Below, in pieces: positions 42,181 through 50,132 of a DNA stretch of 50,586 nucleotides. Numbering within the stretch: position 1 is the first letter of the stretch; each line of letters begins with the position of its first letter. The notes beneath the pieces were generated by a model. The model searched no databases. It was not told the origin of the DNA and worked only from the letters and a program-made list of their open reading frames with translations. Origin of the DNA: Candidatus Omnitrophota bacterium (GTDB taxonomy: Bacteria > Hinthialibacterota > Hinthialibacteria > Hinthialibacterales > JAKPRU01); NCBI GenBank assembly GCA_029568995.1, contig JAKPYU010000054.1, forward strand, positions 1 through 50,586, given 5' to 3'. The position numbers were made by a program, and so were the translations under genes.

Positions 42181-42870
42181 ATGAGAAAGAACGATTCCAA
42201 GGATCTCTGGTTATCCATCGACGAGAAAATGCGGCCCAACCCCATCCAACTGGGGCCGTATACCACGCAGGCCTACATTCAAGACCCGATTCGCATGAGC
42301 TTCATCACCTCGCGCTATAAATTCTGTGCACGGCTCCTGACGGGAAGCAAGGCTGTTCTGGAGATCGGCTGCGGCGATGGTTTTGGCGGCGCGATGGTGG
42401 CCGGGGTTGTTGAGGAACTGATTTGCACGGATATCAACGAACGCCTCCTCGCTGATAACCGCGAGAGACTGGCTGTTTTCAAGAATCTCTCTTTTCAATA
42501 CCACGATTTCCGGGAGAACCCGTTTGCCCGCCGAATGGACGCCATTTACATGATCGATACAATCGAACATCTATTCCCGGAAGAAGAGCCGGTGTTCATG
42601 ACGAATGTAACCGGCTCTCTCACCGACCACGGGGTCTGTGTCATCGGCACGCCCAATATCACGGCGGACAAGTTCGCGAATGTGTGGTCAAAAGAAGGCC
42701 ATGTCAACCTGAAAAGCCACGAGTCGCTGATGGAGCTGGGCCGAGCCTATTTTCACAATGTGTTCTTCTTTGCGATGAATGATGAAGTTGTCCACACAGG
42801 ATTTCCTCCAATGGCCCATTTTCTCTGGGTCCTCTGTGTGAGTCCGAAAAAGAACGGCACTCCGGCGTGA
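42181..42870 (+). CDS. Class I SAM-dependent methyltransferase
   Basis: This 229-residue protein has the SAM-binding motif VLEIGCGDGFGGAMVAG in the first third, the acidic CTDINERLL and the IYMIDTIEHLFPEEE catalytic-side segment. It probably methylates a sugar or lipid intermediate of the operon. Position two downstream of an epimerase fits O-methylation of a nucleotide sugar, but acceptor is unknown. A TTG start 9 bases upstream is possible; AGG lies about 9 bases before the ATG. Confidence 0.88.
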   Translation: MRKNDSKDLWLSIDEKMRPNPIQLGPYTTQAYIQDPIRMSFITSRYKFCARLLTGSKAVLEIGCGDGFGGAMVAGVVEELICTDINERLLADNRERLAVFKNLSFQYHDFRENPFARRMDAIYMIDTIEHLFPEEEPVFMTNVTGSLTDHGVCVIGTPNITADKFANVWSKEGHVNLKSHESLMELGRAYFHNVFFFAMNDEVVHTGFPPMAHFLWVLCVSPKKNGTPA

Positions 42871-42902
42871 GAGGGGAAGAGGGACGGAATGGGGTTGTCG
42901 TG

Positions 42903-43526
42903 ATGGGTCCAATCGGCGTTGATTTGGATAACACCATTGTGTGCTATGACGATGGTTTTTATCGTACGGCCATGGAACTCGGGCTGGTCGGCCCGGACGT
43001 GGGTCGAGGGAAGAAGGCCATTCGGGACGCCATCCGGGAGATTCCCAATGGTGAAATCGAGTGGCAGAAACTCCAGGCGGAGATCTACGGTCCCCGGATG
43101 GATCAGGCGCAGATGATTGACGGTGTGGAGAGGTTTTGCAGGGAGTGCGTCCGCCGGTCCTTACGGATTCACATTATCAGTCACAAAACGGAATTCGCCC
43201 ATTACGACCCGACCCGAACCAACCTCCGAACAGCGGCCATGAACTGGATGGATACCCACGGATTTTTTGCCTCCGACGGTTTCGGTCTCCAGCGAGACAG
43301 CGTGTTTTTTGAATCCACCCGGGAGGCCAAGATCGAGCGAATCAGGAGCCTGCGCTGTTCTCATTTCATTGATGATTTGGAGGAGACTTTTCTGGAGGAA
43401 ACCTTCCCGAACGAGGTGCACAGGATTCTTTTCGATCCCTACGGACACTATGGGCCACGTCCGGGGATGACGGTCTGCTCCTCCTGGGGGGAGATCACTC
43501 ACCACCTGTTTGACGATGCGTCATGA
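42903..43526 (+). CDS. HAD-superfamily hydrolase-like protein
   Basis: This 207-residue protein begins with the HAD motif GVDLDNTIV, with nucleophile D7 and D9. A later Lys-containing segment (HIISHKTEF) and the final DDLEETF acidic pair match motifs II and III of HAD phosphatases. Such an enzyme could remove a phosphate from a sugar phosphate, as GmhB does in heptose synthesis. Substrate is inferred. The ATG at 42903 was preferred; a GTG at 42867 overlaps the methyltransferase stop. Its stop overlaps the next start (ATGA). Confidence 0.82.
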   Translation: MGPIGVDLDNTIVCYDDGFYRTAMELGLVGPDVGRGKKAIRDAIREIPNGEIEWQKLQAEIYGPRMDQAQMIDGVERFCRECVRRSLRIHIISHKTEFAHYDPTRTNLRTAAMNWMDTHGFFASDGFGLQRDSVFFESTREAKIERIRSLRCSHFIDDLEETFLEETFPNEVHRILFDPYGHYGPRPGMTVCSSWGEITHHLFDDAS

Positions 43527-44581
43527 GCGAAACGAGCGACACAACCGAATACAGACGGCTCTTCGAGAGCCAATTGGGCGCCGATTTGAAGACGCTGGAG
43601 AGAATCGGCGCGGGGCGTAATTCCCGGGTTTACCGGCTGGTTCGCGCCGATGGGCGTTTGTGTCTGGCCAAGGTATATCACCGCCACAAAGAAGACCGGC
43701 GCGACCGCCTGGGAGCGGAGTTCGGCGGGTTGACGTTTCTCTGGCAGAACGGCATACGGGCAATCCCCGAGCCGCTGGCCTGCGATCCGGAGCATGGATT
43801 TGCCCTGTACGAATACATTCACGGCGACACAATCGAACCCCATCAAATCCGCATGGTCGATATCGACCGGGCGGTTGAATTCCTGGTTGCTCTGGAGGAT
43901 CTGAAGAGGCGGCCCAAAGCATCCGACCTCCCTTCGGCTTCGGAGGCCTGCTTCACAGTTGCCGACATTATTTCCGGCGTTCAGCAGAGGGTTGCGAGGT
44001 TATCCGAAGTTCCTGAGAACGACATTCTGGCCACGGATCTTCACCGGTTTCTGAACGAAGAATTCACGCCGTTTTTCGAACGGATCAAGTTGTGGTCCCG
44101 CTCCCGGCTGGAGAGGGCGGGCTTGAGCGTGAACCGGGAACTCCCCTTGCATGAGCGCACATTAAGCCCATCCGATTTCGGTTTCCATAATGCGCTGCGC
44201 CGTCCGGACGGGAGCCTGGCCTTTCTGGACTTCGAATATTTCGGCTGGGACGATCCGGCCAAGATGATCGTCGATTTTCTATTCCATCCCGGCATGGCGT
44301 TGTCGATGGATCACAGAAAACGGTTTTTGGATGCGATTTTGAAGCATTTCCGTGCGCTTGGGCCATTGCCCGCGCGTGTGTCGGCGGTATATCCTCTGTT
44401 CGGATTGAAGTGGTGCCTGATTCTGCTGAATGAATTTGTGCCGGTGGATTTAGCCCGGCGGGATTTTGCCGGCGGCACGCAGACAGACCTTGAGCATCGG
44501 CGGGCCGATCAGCTGGCCAAGGCGGTAAACATGATGACGGAAGTGAAGCAACGCTATGAGTCTGATTCCCTTTTCGATTGA
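43523..44581 (+). CDS. APH-fold kinase-like protein
   Basis: This 352-residue protein has the aminoglycoside phosphotransferase fold: IGAGRNSRVYRLV (28-40), the ATP-binding K50 in LAKVY, a catalytic loop SPSDFGFHNAL with D218 and N223, and the metal Asp D236 in FLDFEYFGWDDPAK. In APH proteins the loop normally reads HxD; here the His is Ser, so activity may be unusual. It may phosphorylate a sugar or lipid intermediate. It overlaps the HAD stop by four bases and the transketolase gene by 26, implying coupled translation. Confidence 0.82.
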   Translation: MSETSDTTEYRRLFESQLGADLKTLERIGAGRNSRVYRLVRADGRLCLAKVYHRHKEDRRDRLGAEFGGLTFLWQNGIRAIPEPLACDPEHGFALYEYIHGDTIEPHQIRMVDIDRAVEFLVALEDLKRRPKASDLPSASEACFTVADIISGVQQRVARLSEVPENDILATDLHRFLNEEFTPFFERIKLWSRSRLERAGLSVNRELPLHERTLSPSDFGFHNALRRPDGSLAFLDFEYFGWDDPAKMIVDFLFHPGMALSMDHRKRFLDAILKHFRALGPLPARVSAVYPLFGLKWCLILLNEFVPVDLARRDFAGGTQTDLEHRRADQLAKAVNMMTEVKQRYESDSLFD

Positions 44582-45428
44582 GAACCAGATCGGCGCGTCG
44601 ACACGGTTGGACGAACGCTCGATTCATCTCCGCCGCCGGATTGTCCGAATCCTGGAGTGCAGCCAGCGCGGGCATGTCGGAGCCACGTTCTCACTGATCG
44701 AGATCCTCCGGGTCCTGTACGACGATATCCTTCGGTATGACCCCAAGAATCCCATCTGGGGAAAACGAGACCGCTGCATTTTGAGCAAGGGCCACGGCTG
44801 CCTGGCCCAATATGTCATGCTGGCGGAAAAAGGATTTTTCCCGGAAGAGGAATTGTGGAAGTTCTGCCAGGCGGACGGTATCCTGGGCGGGCATCCGGAA
44901 GCCGGCAAGATCCCCGGCGTGGAGGCTTCCACGGGTGCCTTGGGCCATGGTCTTCCCATCGGTGTCGGGATGGCGATCCATGCCCGCTACGAAGGCTCCG
45001 ACCATCGCGTGTTCGTCGTTGTCGGGGACGGCGAGTGCAATGAAGGTTCGGTCTGGGAAGCGGCGATGAGCGCGGGCAACCGAAAGTTGTCCAACTTGTG
45101 CGTCGTAGTTGACTACAACAAGCAGCAATCCTACGATACGACTTTTGCCGTCCAGAATCTGGAGCCTTTTGAGGACAAGTGGAGAAGTTTCGGTTTTGCC
45201 GTGACTGCCGTGGACGGTCACGACATCAACGCCCTGAGAGAAGTTTTCTCAAAAGTGCCGTTGAAACCGGACCTGCCAACAACCATTCTCTGCCACACGG
45301 TGAAGGGCAAGGGAGTCGACTTCGTGGAAAACAATCTCAGCTGGCATCACAAAAGTCGCCTGAAAGAAGAAGAGATTCGCGCCCTGTACGAAGCGCTGGA
45401 AGGCTATCCATGCGGCAAACGTGCCTGA
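44556..45428 (+). CDS. Transketolase, N-terminal subunit
   Basis: This 290-residue protein is the thiamine-diphosphate-binding half of a split transketolase. It has the H40 of GHVG, the SKGHGCLAQY segment (77-86), and the ThDP motif GDGECNEGSVWEAA at 157-170, with the N188 end in VDYNKQQ. It would act with the next gene, transferring a two-carbon ketol unit between sugar phosphates. Split transketolases are normal in many bacteria and archaea. Here it lies in a nucleotide-sugar operon, so it may supply or build a long-chain sugar such as sedoheptulose phosphate; that is inferred. It starts inside the kinase-like gene (26-base overlap). Confidence 0.93.
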   Translation: MSLIPFSIENQIGASTRLDERSIHLRRRIVRILECSQRGHVGATFSLIEILRVLYDDILRYDPKNPIWGKRDRCILSKGHGCLAQYVMLAEKGFFPEEELWKFCQADGILGGHPEAGKIPGVEASTGALGHGLPIGVGMAIHARYEGSDHRVFVVVGDGECNEGSVWEAAMSAGNRKLSNLCVVVDYNKQQSYDTTFAVQNLEPFEDKWRSFGFAVTAVDGHDINALREVFSKVPLKPDLPTTILCHTVKGKGVDFVENNLSWHHKSRLKEEEIRALYEALEGYPCGKRA

Positions 45429-46339
45429 ATTCCGTTTACGAGTTGGCCAAGAAGGACGACCGAATTTTCTTTGTCGGTTCGGACCTGGGTTCCGGGACTC
45501 TCCAGGAATTCCGCAAGGAGATCCCGGACCGCTTTTTCATGGAAGGCGTTAATGAAGCGCACGTCATCGGAATGGCTTCCGGCCTGGCTCTGGAAGGGAA
45601 GATCGTTTATGTGAACACCATCGCCACATTTATCACCCGGCGCTGTTTTGAGCAGGTGGCCCTGGACCTGTGTATGCACAACGTCAAGGTCCGCCTCATC
45701 GGGAACGGGGGTGGTTTGGTGTACGCGCCCCTGGGACCGACCCATCTGGCTTTCGAGGATATCGCCATTCTCCGGGCGCTGCCGAACATGACCATCGTGG
45801 CCCCGGCGGACAGGGATGAAATGCGGCGGCTGATGCCCCAAACCGTTGAATGGCCTGGGCCGATGTATATTCGCCTGGCCAAGGGATTTACCGATCCGAT
45901 CGTCACCACCGACGACATCCCGTTTGAGATCGGCAAGAGCCTGCCGATGCGAAAGGGCAAGGACGCGCTGATTGTTACCACCGGGATCACCCTGAAACTG
46001 GCGCAGACCGCTTCCGAAATCCTGAGCGGGGACGGGATCGAGGCGGCTATACTCCATATACCCACGATTAAACCGCTGGATTCCGCCGCGGTCCTGAATT
46101 TGGCCTCATCCGTGAACGCCATCGTGACTGTCGAGGAACACAGCATCGTCGGCGGGCTGGGCGCGGCGGTGGCGGAGATTCTGGCGGAAGCCGGATTCGA
46201 CACGCCGAAGCGTTTCAAGCGGATCGGGATCCCGGATACATTCCCGGATCAATACGGTACCCAGGACAGCCTGATGGCCCGCTATGACATCACCGCTGAA
46301 ACCATTACCTCGACATTGAGGGAGTTTTTGACACATTGA
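45410..46339 (+). CDS. Transketolase, C-terminal subunit
   Basis: This 309-residue protein is the pyrimidine-binding half. The catalytic Glu is E49 in EGVNEAH, followed by GPTHLAFED (109-117). A C-terminal domain follows with VEEHSIVGGLGAAVAE. It starts inside the N-terminal subunit gene (19-base overlap), with AAGG about 7 bases upstream, so equal amounts of both subunits are likely. Length is normal for split forms. Confidence 0.93.
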   Translation: MRQTCLNSVYELAKKDDRIFFVGSDLGSGTLQEFRKEIPDRFFMEGVNEAHVIGMASGLALEGKIVYVNTIATFITRRCFEQVALDLCMHNVKVRLIGNGGGLVYAPLGPTHLAFEDIAILRALPNMTIVAPADRDEMRRLMPQTVEWPGPMYIRLAKGFTDPIVTTDDIPFEIGKSLPMRKGKDALIVTTGITLKLAQTASEILSGDGIEAAILHIPTIKPLDSAAVLNLASSVNAIVTVEEHSIVGGLGAAVAEILAEAGFDTPKRFKRIGIPDTFPDQYGTQDSLMARYDITAETITSTLREFLTH

Positions 46340-46387
46340 CATTGCGCCGTCCGTTCGACGAAACAACTATATTCCAGGAGGATATTC

Positions 46388-47050
46388 ATGGGTCGCTTGA
46401 TGAACATTATCACCCCGCTTCACAAAAGAACGGCCAGGAAATACATCGACCGGATGGTCGATGACAAGGTCCACTGCATGCTCAAAGCCAAAGAGTATGA
46501 ATTCGACTACTGGGACGGAGACCGGCGTTACGGATACGGCGGCTACAAATATGACGGCCGCTGGAAACCCGTTGCCCAACAGTTTATCGATATTTACGGT
46601 CTGAAACCCGATTCCAAAGTCCTGGACATCGGCTGCGGTAAGGCGCATATTATTCACGAGATGAAACAGATTCTGCCCAAGGCCGAGATTATCGGCTTTG
46701 ACATTTCCCGCCACGGGATCGGCGATGCTCCGGAAGGGATTCGGGATCATTTATTCCGATACCGCGCCCAAGACCGGTATCCCTGGGGCGACGACTATTT
46801 CGACCTGGTGATCTCCCTGGGCTGTTTCCACAATCTGCGCATTTTCGAACTGGAGACGGCTCTCCAGGAGATGGAACGGGTCGGCAAGCAAAAATATCTC
46901 ATGCTCGAAAGTTATCGAAACGAGCAGGAGTTGTTCAATCTTCAGTGCTGGGCATTGACCGCCGAATCGTTTTTCGATACCGCCGAGTGGATCTGGCTGT
47001 ATCGTCATTTCGGCTACACCGGCGATTACGAATTTATCTATTTTGAGTAA
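46388..47050 (+). CDS. SAM-dependent methyltransferase
   Basis: This 220-residue protein has the SAM motif VLDIGCGKAHIIHEM, then the acidic IIGFDISR and the DLVISLGCFHNL catalytic region. The N-terminal 60 residues, rich in Tyr and Asp, resemble no other I know. It is the second methyltransferase of the operon and is likely to act on the same sugar. AGGAGG precedes the ATG at normal distance, so the start is secure. Confidence 0.87.
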   Translation: MGRLMNIITPLHKRTARKYIDRMVDDKVHCMLKAKEYEFDYWDGDRRYGYGGYKYDGRWKPVAQQFIDIYGLKPDSKVLDIGCGKAHIIHEMKQILPKAEIIGFDISRHGIGDAPEGIRDHLFRYRAQDRYPWGDDYFDLVISLGCFHNLRIFELETALQEMERVGKQKYLMLESYRNEQELFNLQCWALTAESFFDTAEWIWLYRHFGYTGDYEFIYFE

Positions 47051-47064
47051 CCATGAGGGACATT

Positions 47065-48120
47065 ATGCAGATCGAGACAATGAAGGCGGCCATCCTGGTG
47101 GAGCAGCGGAAGCCGCTCGAAGTGGCCGAAATCAAACTGCCGAAGGAACTCGCGTTCGGCCAGGTGCTGGTGAAGATCCACTACAGCGGCATCTGCGGCG
47201 CACAGATTAACGAGATCGACGGAGCCAAGGGACCGGACAAGTTTTTGCCCCACCTTCTGGGGCACGAAGGTTCGGCGACGGTTTTGGAGGTGGGACCGGG
47301 CGTCAAGACCGTCAAGCCGAACGACCGGGTGGTAATGCACTGGCGTCCGAGCGACGGCCTTCCGTGCGAACCGCCAAAATATGATTGGAACGGACGCACG
47401 GTCAATGCCGGATGGGTGACCACGTTCAACGAATACGCCGTCGTATCCGAGAACAGGCTGACGGCCATCCCCCAGGATTTCGATCTCAAACTGGGGCCGC
47501 TGTTCGGCTGCGCCGTGACAACCGCCATCGGCGTGATCAACAATGATGCGCAGGTCAAGATCGGGCAGTCGGTTGTGGTTTTCGGAGTCGGCGGAGTCGG
47601 TTTGAACATCGTACAGGCGGCGCAGATGGTGTCGGCTAATCCGATTATCGGCATAGATATTCTGGACTCCAAACTGGAGATGGGCAAACGGTTCGGCGCG
47701 ACACACGGTTTCAATTCAACGAAGACCAATGACCTGGATGGGGAGATTCGCCGGATTGTCGGCGAGCGTGGTGCGGATGTGGTGATCGACACGACCGGGA
47801 ACGCCCGTGTAATCGAACGGGCCTATGAGCTGACCCATCCCGACGGAAAGACCATTCTGGTCGGTGTGCCGAGGAAGGTGAAAGAGAATTACGTGTCCAT
47901 TTACACGCTGCCGCTTCATTTCAAGAAAGTCCTGACCGGCTCTCACGGCGGCAGCGCGGAACCGCACATCGAAATTCCGCGCTATATCAACCTGATGCGG
48001 GCCGGAAAGATGACCCTGGACGGACTCATCACGCACGAATTCCGCCTCGACGACATCAACCAGGCGATTGAGCTGGTACGGAGCGGCGAAGCCGGACGGG
48101 TTGTGGTGAAGATGGATTGA
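47065..48120 (+). CDS. Zinc-type medium-chain alcohol dehydrogenase
   Basis: This 351-residue MDR enzyme has the catalytic zinc ligands C44 (SGICG), H67-E68 (GHEG) and C149 (FGCA), and the nucleotide loop GVGGVG (174-179). The four cysteines of the structural zinc are missing, unlike many alcohol dehydrogenases. It would oxidise or reduce a sugar alcohol or carbonyl with NAD(P). ATG 47065 is preferred because GAGGG lies five bases upstream; an ATG 12 bases earlier lacks one. It follows the methyltransferase closely. Confidence 0.9.
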   Translation: MQIETMKAAILVEQRKPLEVAEIKLPKELAFGQVLVKIHYSGICGAQINEIDGAKGPDKFLPHLLGHEGSATVLEVGPGVKTVKPNDRVVMHWRPSDGLPCEPPKYDWNGRTVNAGWVTTFNEYAVVSENRLTAIPQDFDLKLGPLFGCAVTTAIGVINNDAQVKIGQSVVVFGVGGVGLNIVQAAQMVSANPIIGIDILDSKLEMGKRFGATHGFNSTKTNDLDGEIRRIVGERGADVVIDTTGNARVIERAYELTHPDGKTILVGVPRKVKENYVSIYTLPLHFKKVLTGSHGGSAEPHIEIPRYINLMRAGKMTLDGLITHEFRLDDINQAIELVRSGEAGRVVVKMD

Positions 48121-48166
48121 AGACTCCGCATTCTACTCTGTTCTGTCTGAAAAAGGAGGATAGGAA

Positions 48167-50083
48167 ATGGTCAGAAAAATCATAGGGTCTTTTCTGTCTC
48201 GACTGGCTTCGGCGTTTGCGGCGAATCCGGCTGATCGTGAGGTTGTTGATCCGGCCGGGAGCCAATCGGAGAGTTCTCTCGGTGCAACCGGTTCTCTTCA
48301 GATTCCCTGCCGGGAACTCGCGGACAAGTATTTTCAGATCGGATTATCCAACGTAGAGAAGGAGTCTTTTGAGGCGGCGGCCGTGGCATTTGAGGCGGCG
48401 CTGGAATTTGACCCGGCTGACCATGGAGCCTGCCACTATTTGGGTTTTTGCCATTTCAAATTGGGGCTGTACGAGGACGCGATCCGATTATTCAACAAGG
48501 CCGTTGAAATAGGACCGGGCAACCCGGATTATTCTATTTCGATCGGCGATACTTACATGGTAATGGGGAGGTATGAGGATGCCGTGAAATCATTCGAACG
48601 AGTTTTGGAAGCCAAGCCGGATGACGGTTTAACCCACGCCAAAAATGCGCAGGCCCTCATGGAACTCAATGCCCTGGATAAAGCGTGGGAGTATGTCTGC
48701 CGATCCATTGAACTGAATCCGAGCGCGTATGCGGAGGAGGTCAAGAAAGACATCCTGTCGCGGCGGCAGCATTCAAATAGGCCCGAGACGACTAATCTTG
48801 GTCACGCACTGGACGCACAGGGCCACAATATAGCGACCGCTGAGCAGGGCGAGAGGCAAGATTCAGGGATCAACCATGGCCTGTCGCGCGTGTATGGCGA
48901 TCTGGACGAGGTCGAGCGCTTCCTCAACGATGCGAGTACAATTATCACCGATCTCTACAAGGCGAATCCCAACGACGAGAGAGTTCGATCTGCATTGGCA
49001 AGGGTGCATTGGAAGGCGGGGCGTTTGCATCGGGCGGGAGCGGCCCTGGCATACTTCGAGACAAACAGCCCCGATAACCCACACTACCGCCTAATGCACG
49101 GTCAGATTCTCAAATCCCAAGGAAGGTGGGCAGAAGCCCTAGAGGAGTTCAAGCACGTTTGGAGGATAGCCCCCATGACTAAGGAGCTCTATCACGAGAT
49201 CTATGTCACCGTGATAGCCCTCGGCAAGCATGACGAATTGACCGATATTTTTGACAAGGCTTTGGAATTGGGGGTTTTCGCCGACGCGCCACTGGGTGCG
49301 TACAATCAGAGCTTCCTGACTGCCAGCAAGGAGTTCCAACGGCACCAGGAGGAGGCCATCGCACGTGGGATACCTCCCATCATCATCAATGCCCAGCCGC
49401 GAAGCGGAAGCACCTATTTGCAGTATGCCATTTCAGATGGATTGAACATTCCTGGTTGTTACATCTGTGCGGCAACCCACACATATCACGCCCGCATGAT
49501 GCCGACCGCGGCGAAGCTTTTCGCCCGAGGCGGCGCCGTGTTCCGCCCTCACTGGATCGCCACTCCGGAGTTGTTTGCGGACATGAGGAGATTCAACCTG
49601 AACAAGATCCTCGTCAGTATCCGTGACCCGCGAGACACTTTTCTCTCCAAGACGAGCAAATACGAACGTCTCCTGGGCGAATCAAACTGGCTTTCTGAAC
49701 TCCAACTATCCGCTTATCCTCTACCAGCCGGGAGTCAAGGCGAATGGCAGCAAACAGCATTCAAAGGCAGCTTGGAGATAGATATCCAGCTCATAGAAAG
49801 CTGGATTGTCGCTTCCCAGGAACAGGACGACATCAAAATCCTAATTACAAAGTATGACGATCTCATCATGGATGAGAAGGCCGTTATTGATCGGATTCTA
49901 GAGTTCCTTGAGATAGACCGCGATCAGTTCTCTTGGGATAAGGTTCCAGACAAGAAAGACACGCCTTATTTCTATCGTGGGAAGTCGCAGGTGTGGAGAG
50001 AACACCTCAGTGATGGGGACCGCGAGTTGGCGTGGTCCTTAATGACACCACTTGTCAAGGAGTACCTGAATCTGGAGCCGTAG
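48167..50083 (+). CDS. TPR-sulfotransferase fusion protein
   Basis: This 638-residue protein has TPR-like repeats in residues 50-200 and 240-395, then a sulfotransferase domain (about 403-638). The PAPS-binding loop is at 410-418 (QPRSGSTYL) and the 3'-phosphate motif is RDPRD at 486-490. It would transfer sulfate from PAPS to a sugar or protein, with TPRs placing the acceptor. No PAPS-making genes are in the window. The start is firm: AGGAGG lies 7 bases upstream. The second half uses more AGG, ATA and CTA codons than the neighbours, which may mark a different origin. Confidence 0.88.
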   Translation: MVRKIIGSFLSRLASAFAANPADREVVDPAGSQSESSLGATGSLQIPCRELADKYFQIGLSNVEKESFEAAAVAFEAALEFDPADHGACHYLGFCHFKLGLYEDAIRLFNKAVEIGPGNPDYSISIGDTYMVMGRYEDAVKSFERVLEAKPDDGLTHAKNAQALMELNALDKAWEYVCRSIELNPSAYAEEVKKDILSRRQHSNRPETTNLGHALDAQGHNIATAEQGERQDSGINHGLSRVYGDLDEVERFLNDASTIITDLYKANPNDERVRSALARVHWKAGRLHRAGAALAYFETNSPDNPHYRLMHGQILKSQGRWAEALEEFKHVWRIAPMTKELYHEIYVTVIALGKHDELTDIFDKALELGVFADAPLGAYNQSFLTASKEFQRHQEEAIARGIPPIIINAQPRSGSTYLQYAISDGLNIPGCYICAATHTYHARMMPTAAKLFARGGAVFRPHWIATPELFADMRRFNLNKILVSIRDPRDTFLSKTSKYERLLGESNWLSELQLSAYPLPAGSQGEWQQTAFKGSLEIDIQLIESWIVASQEQDDIKILITKYDDLIMDEKAVIDRILEFLEIDRDQFSWDKVPDKKDTPYFYRGKSQVWREHLSDGDRELAWSLMTPLVKEYLNLEP

Positions 50084-50132
50084 GGCTGGGGGAATTTCAG
50101 GACCAGAGGCTACGCTCCGACAGGATTGAAAG

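Noticed and set aside
39561-46339. Standard ADP- or GDP-heptose pathway
   Set aside because: No GmhA isomerase or clear GmhB/HldD match, and the HldE-like fusion has reversed domains with an altered kinase motif.
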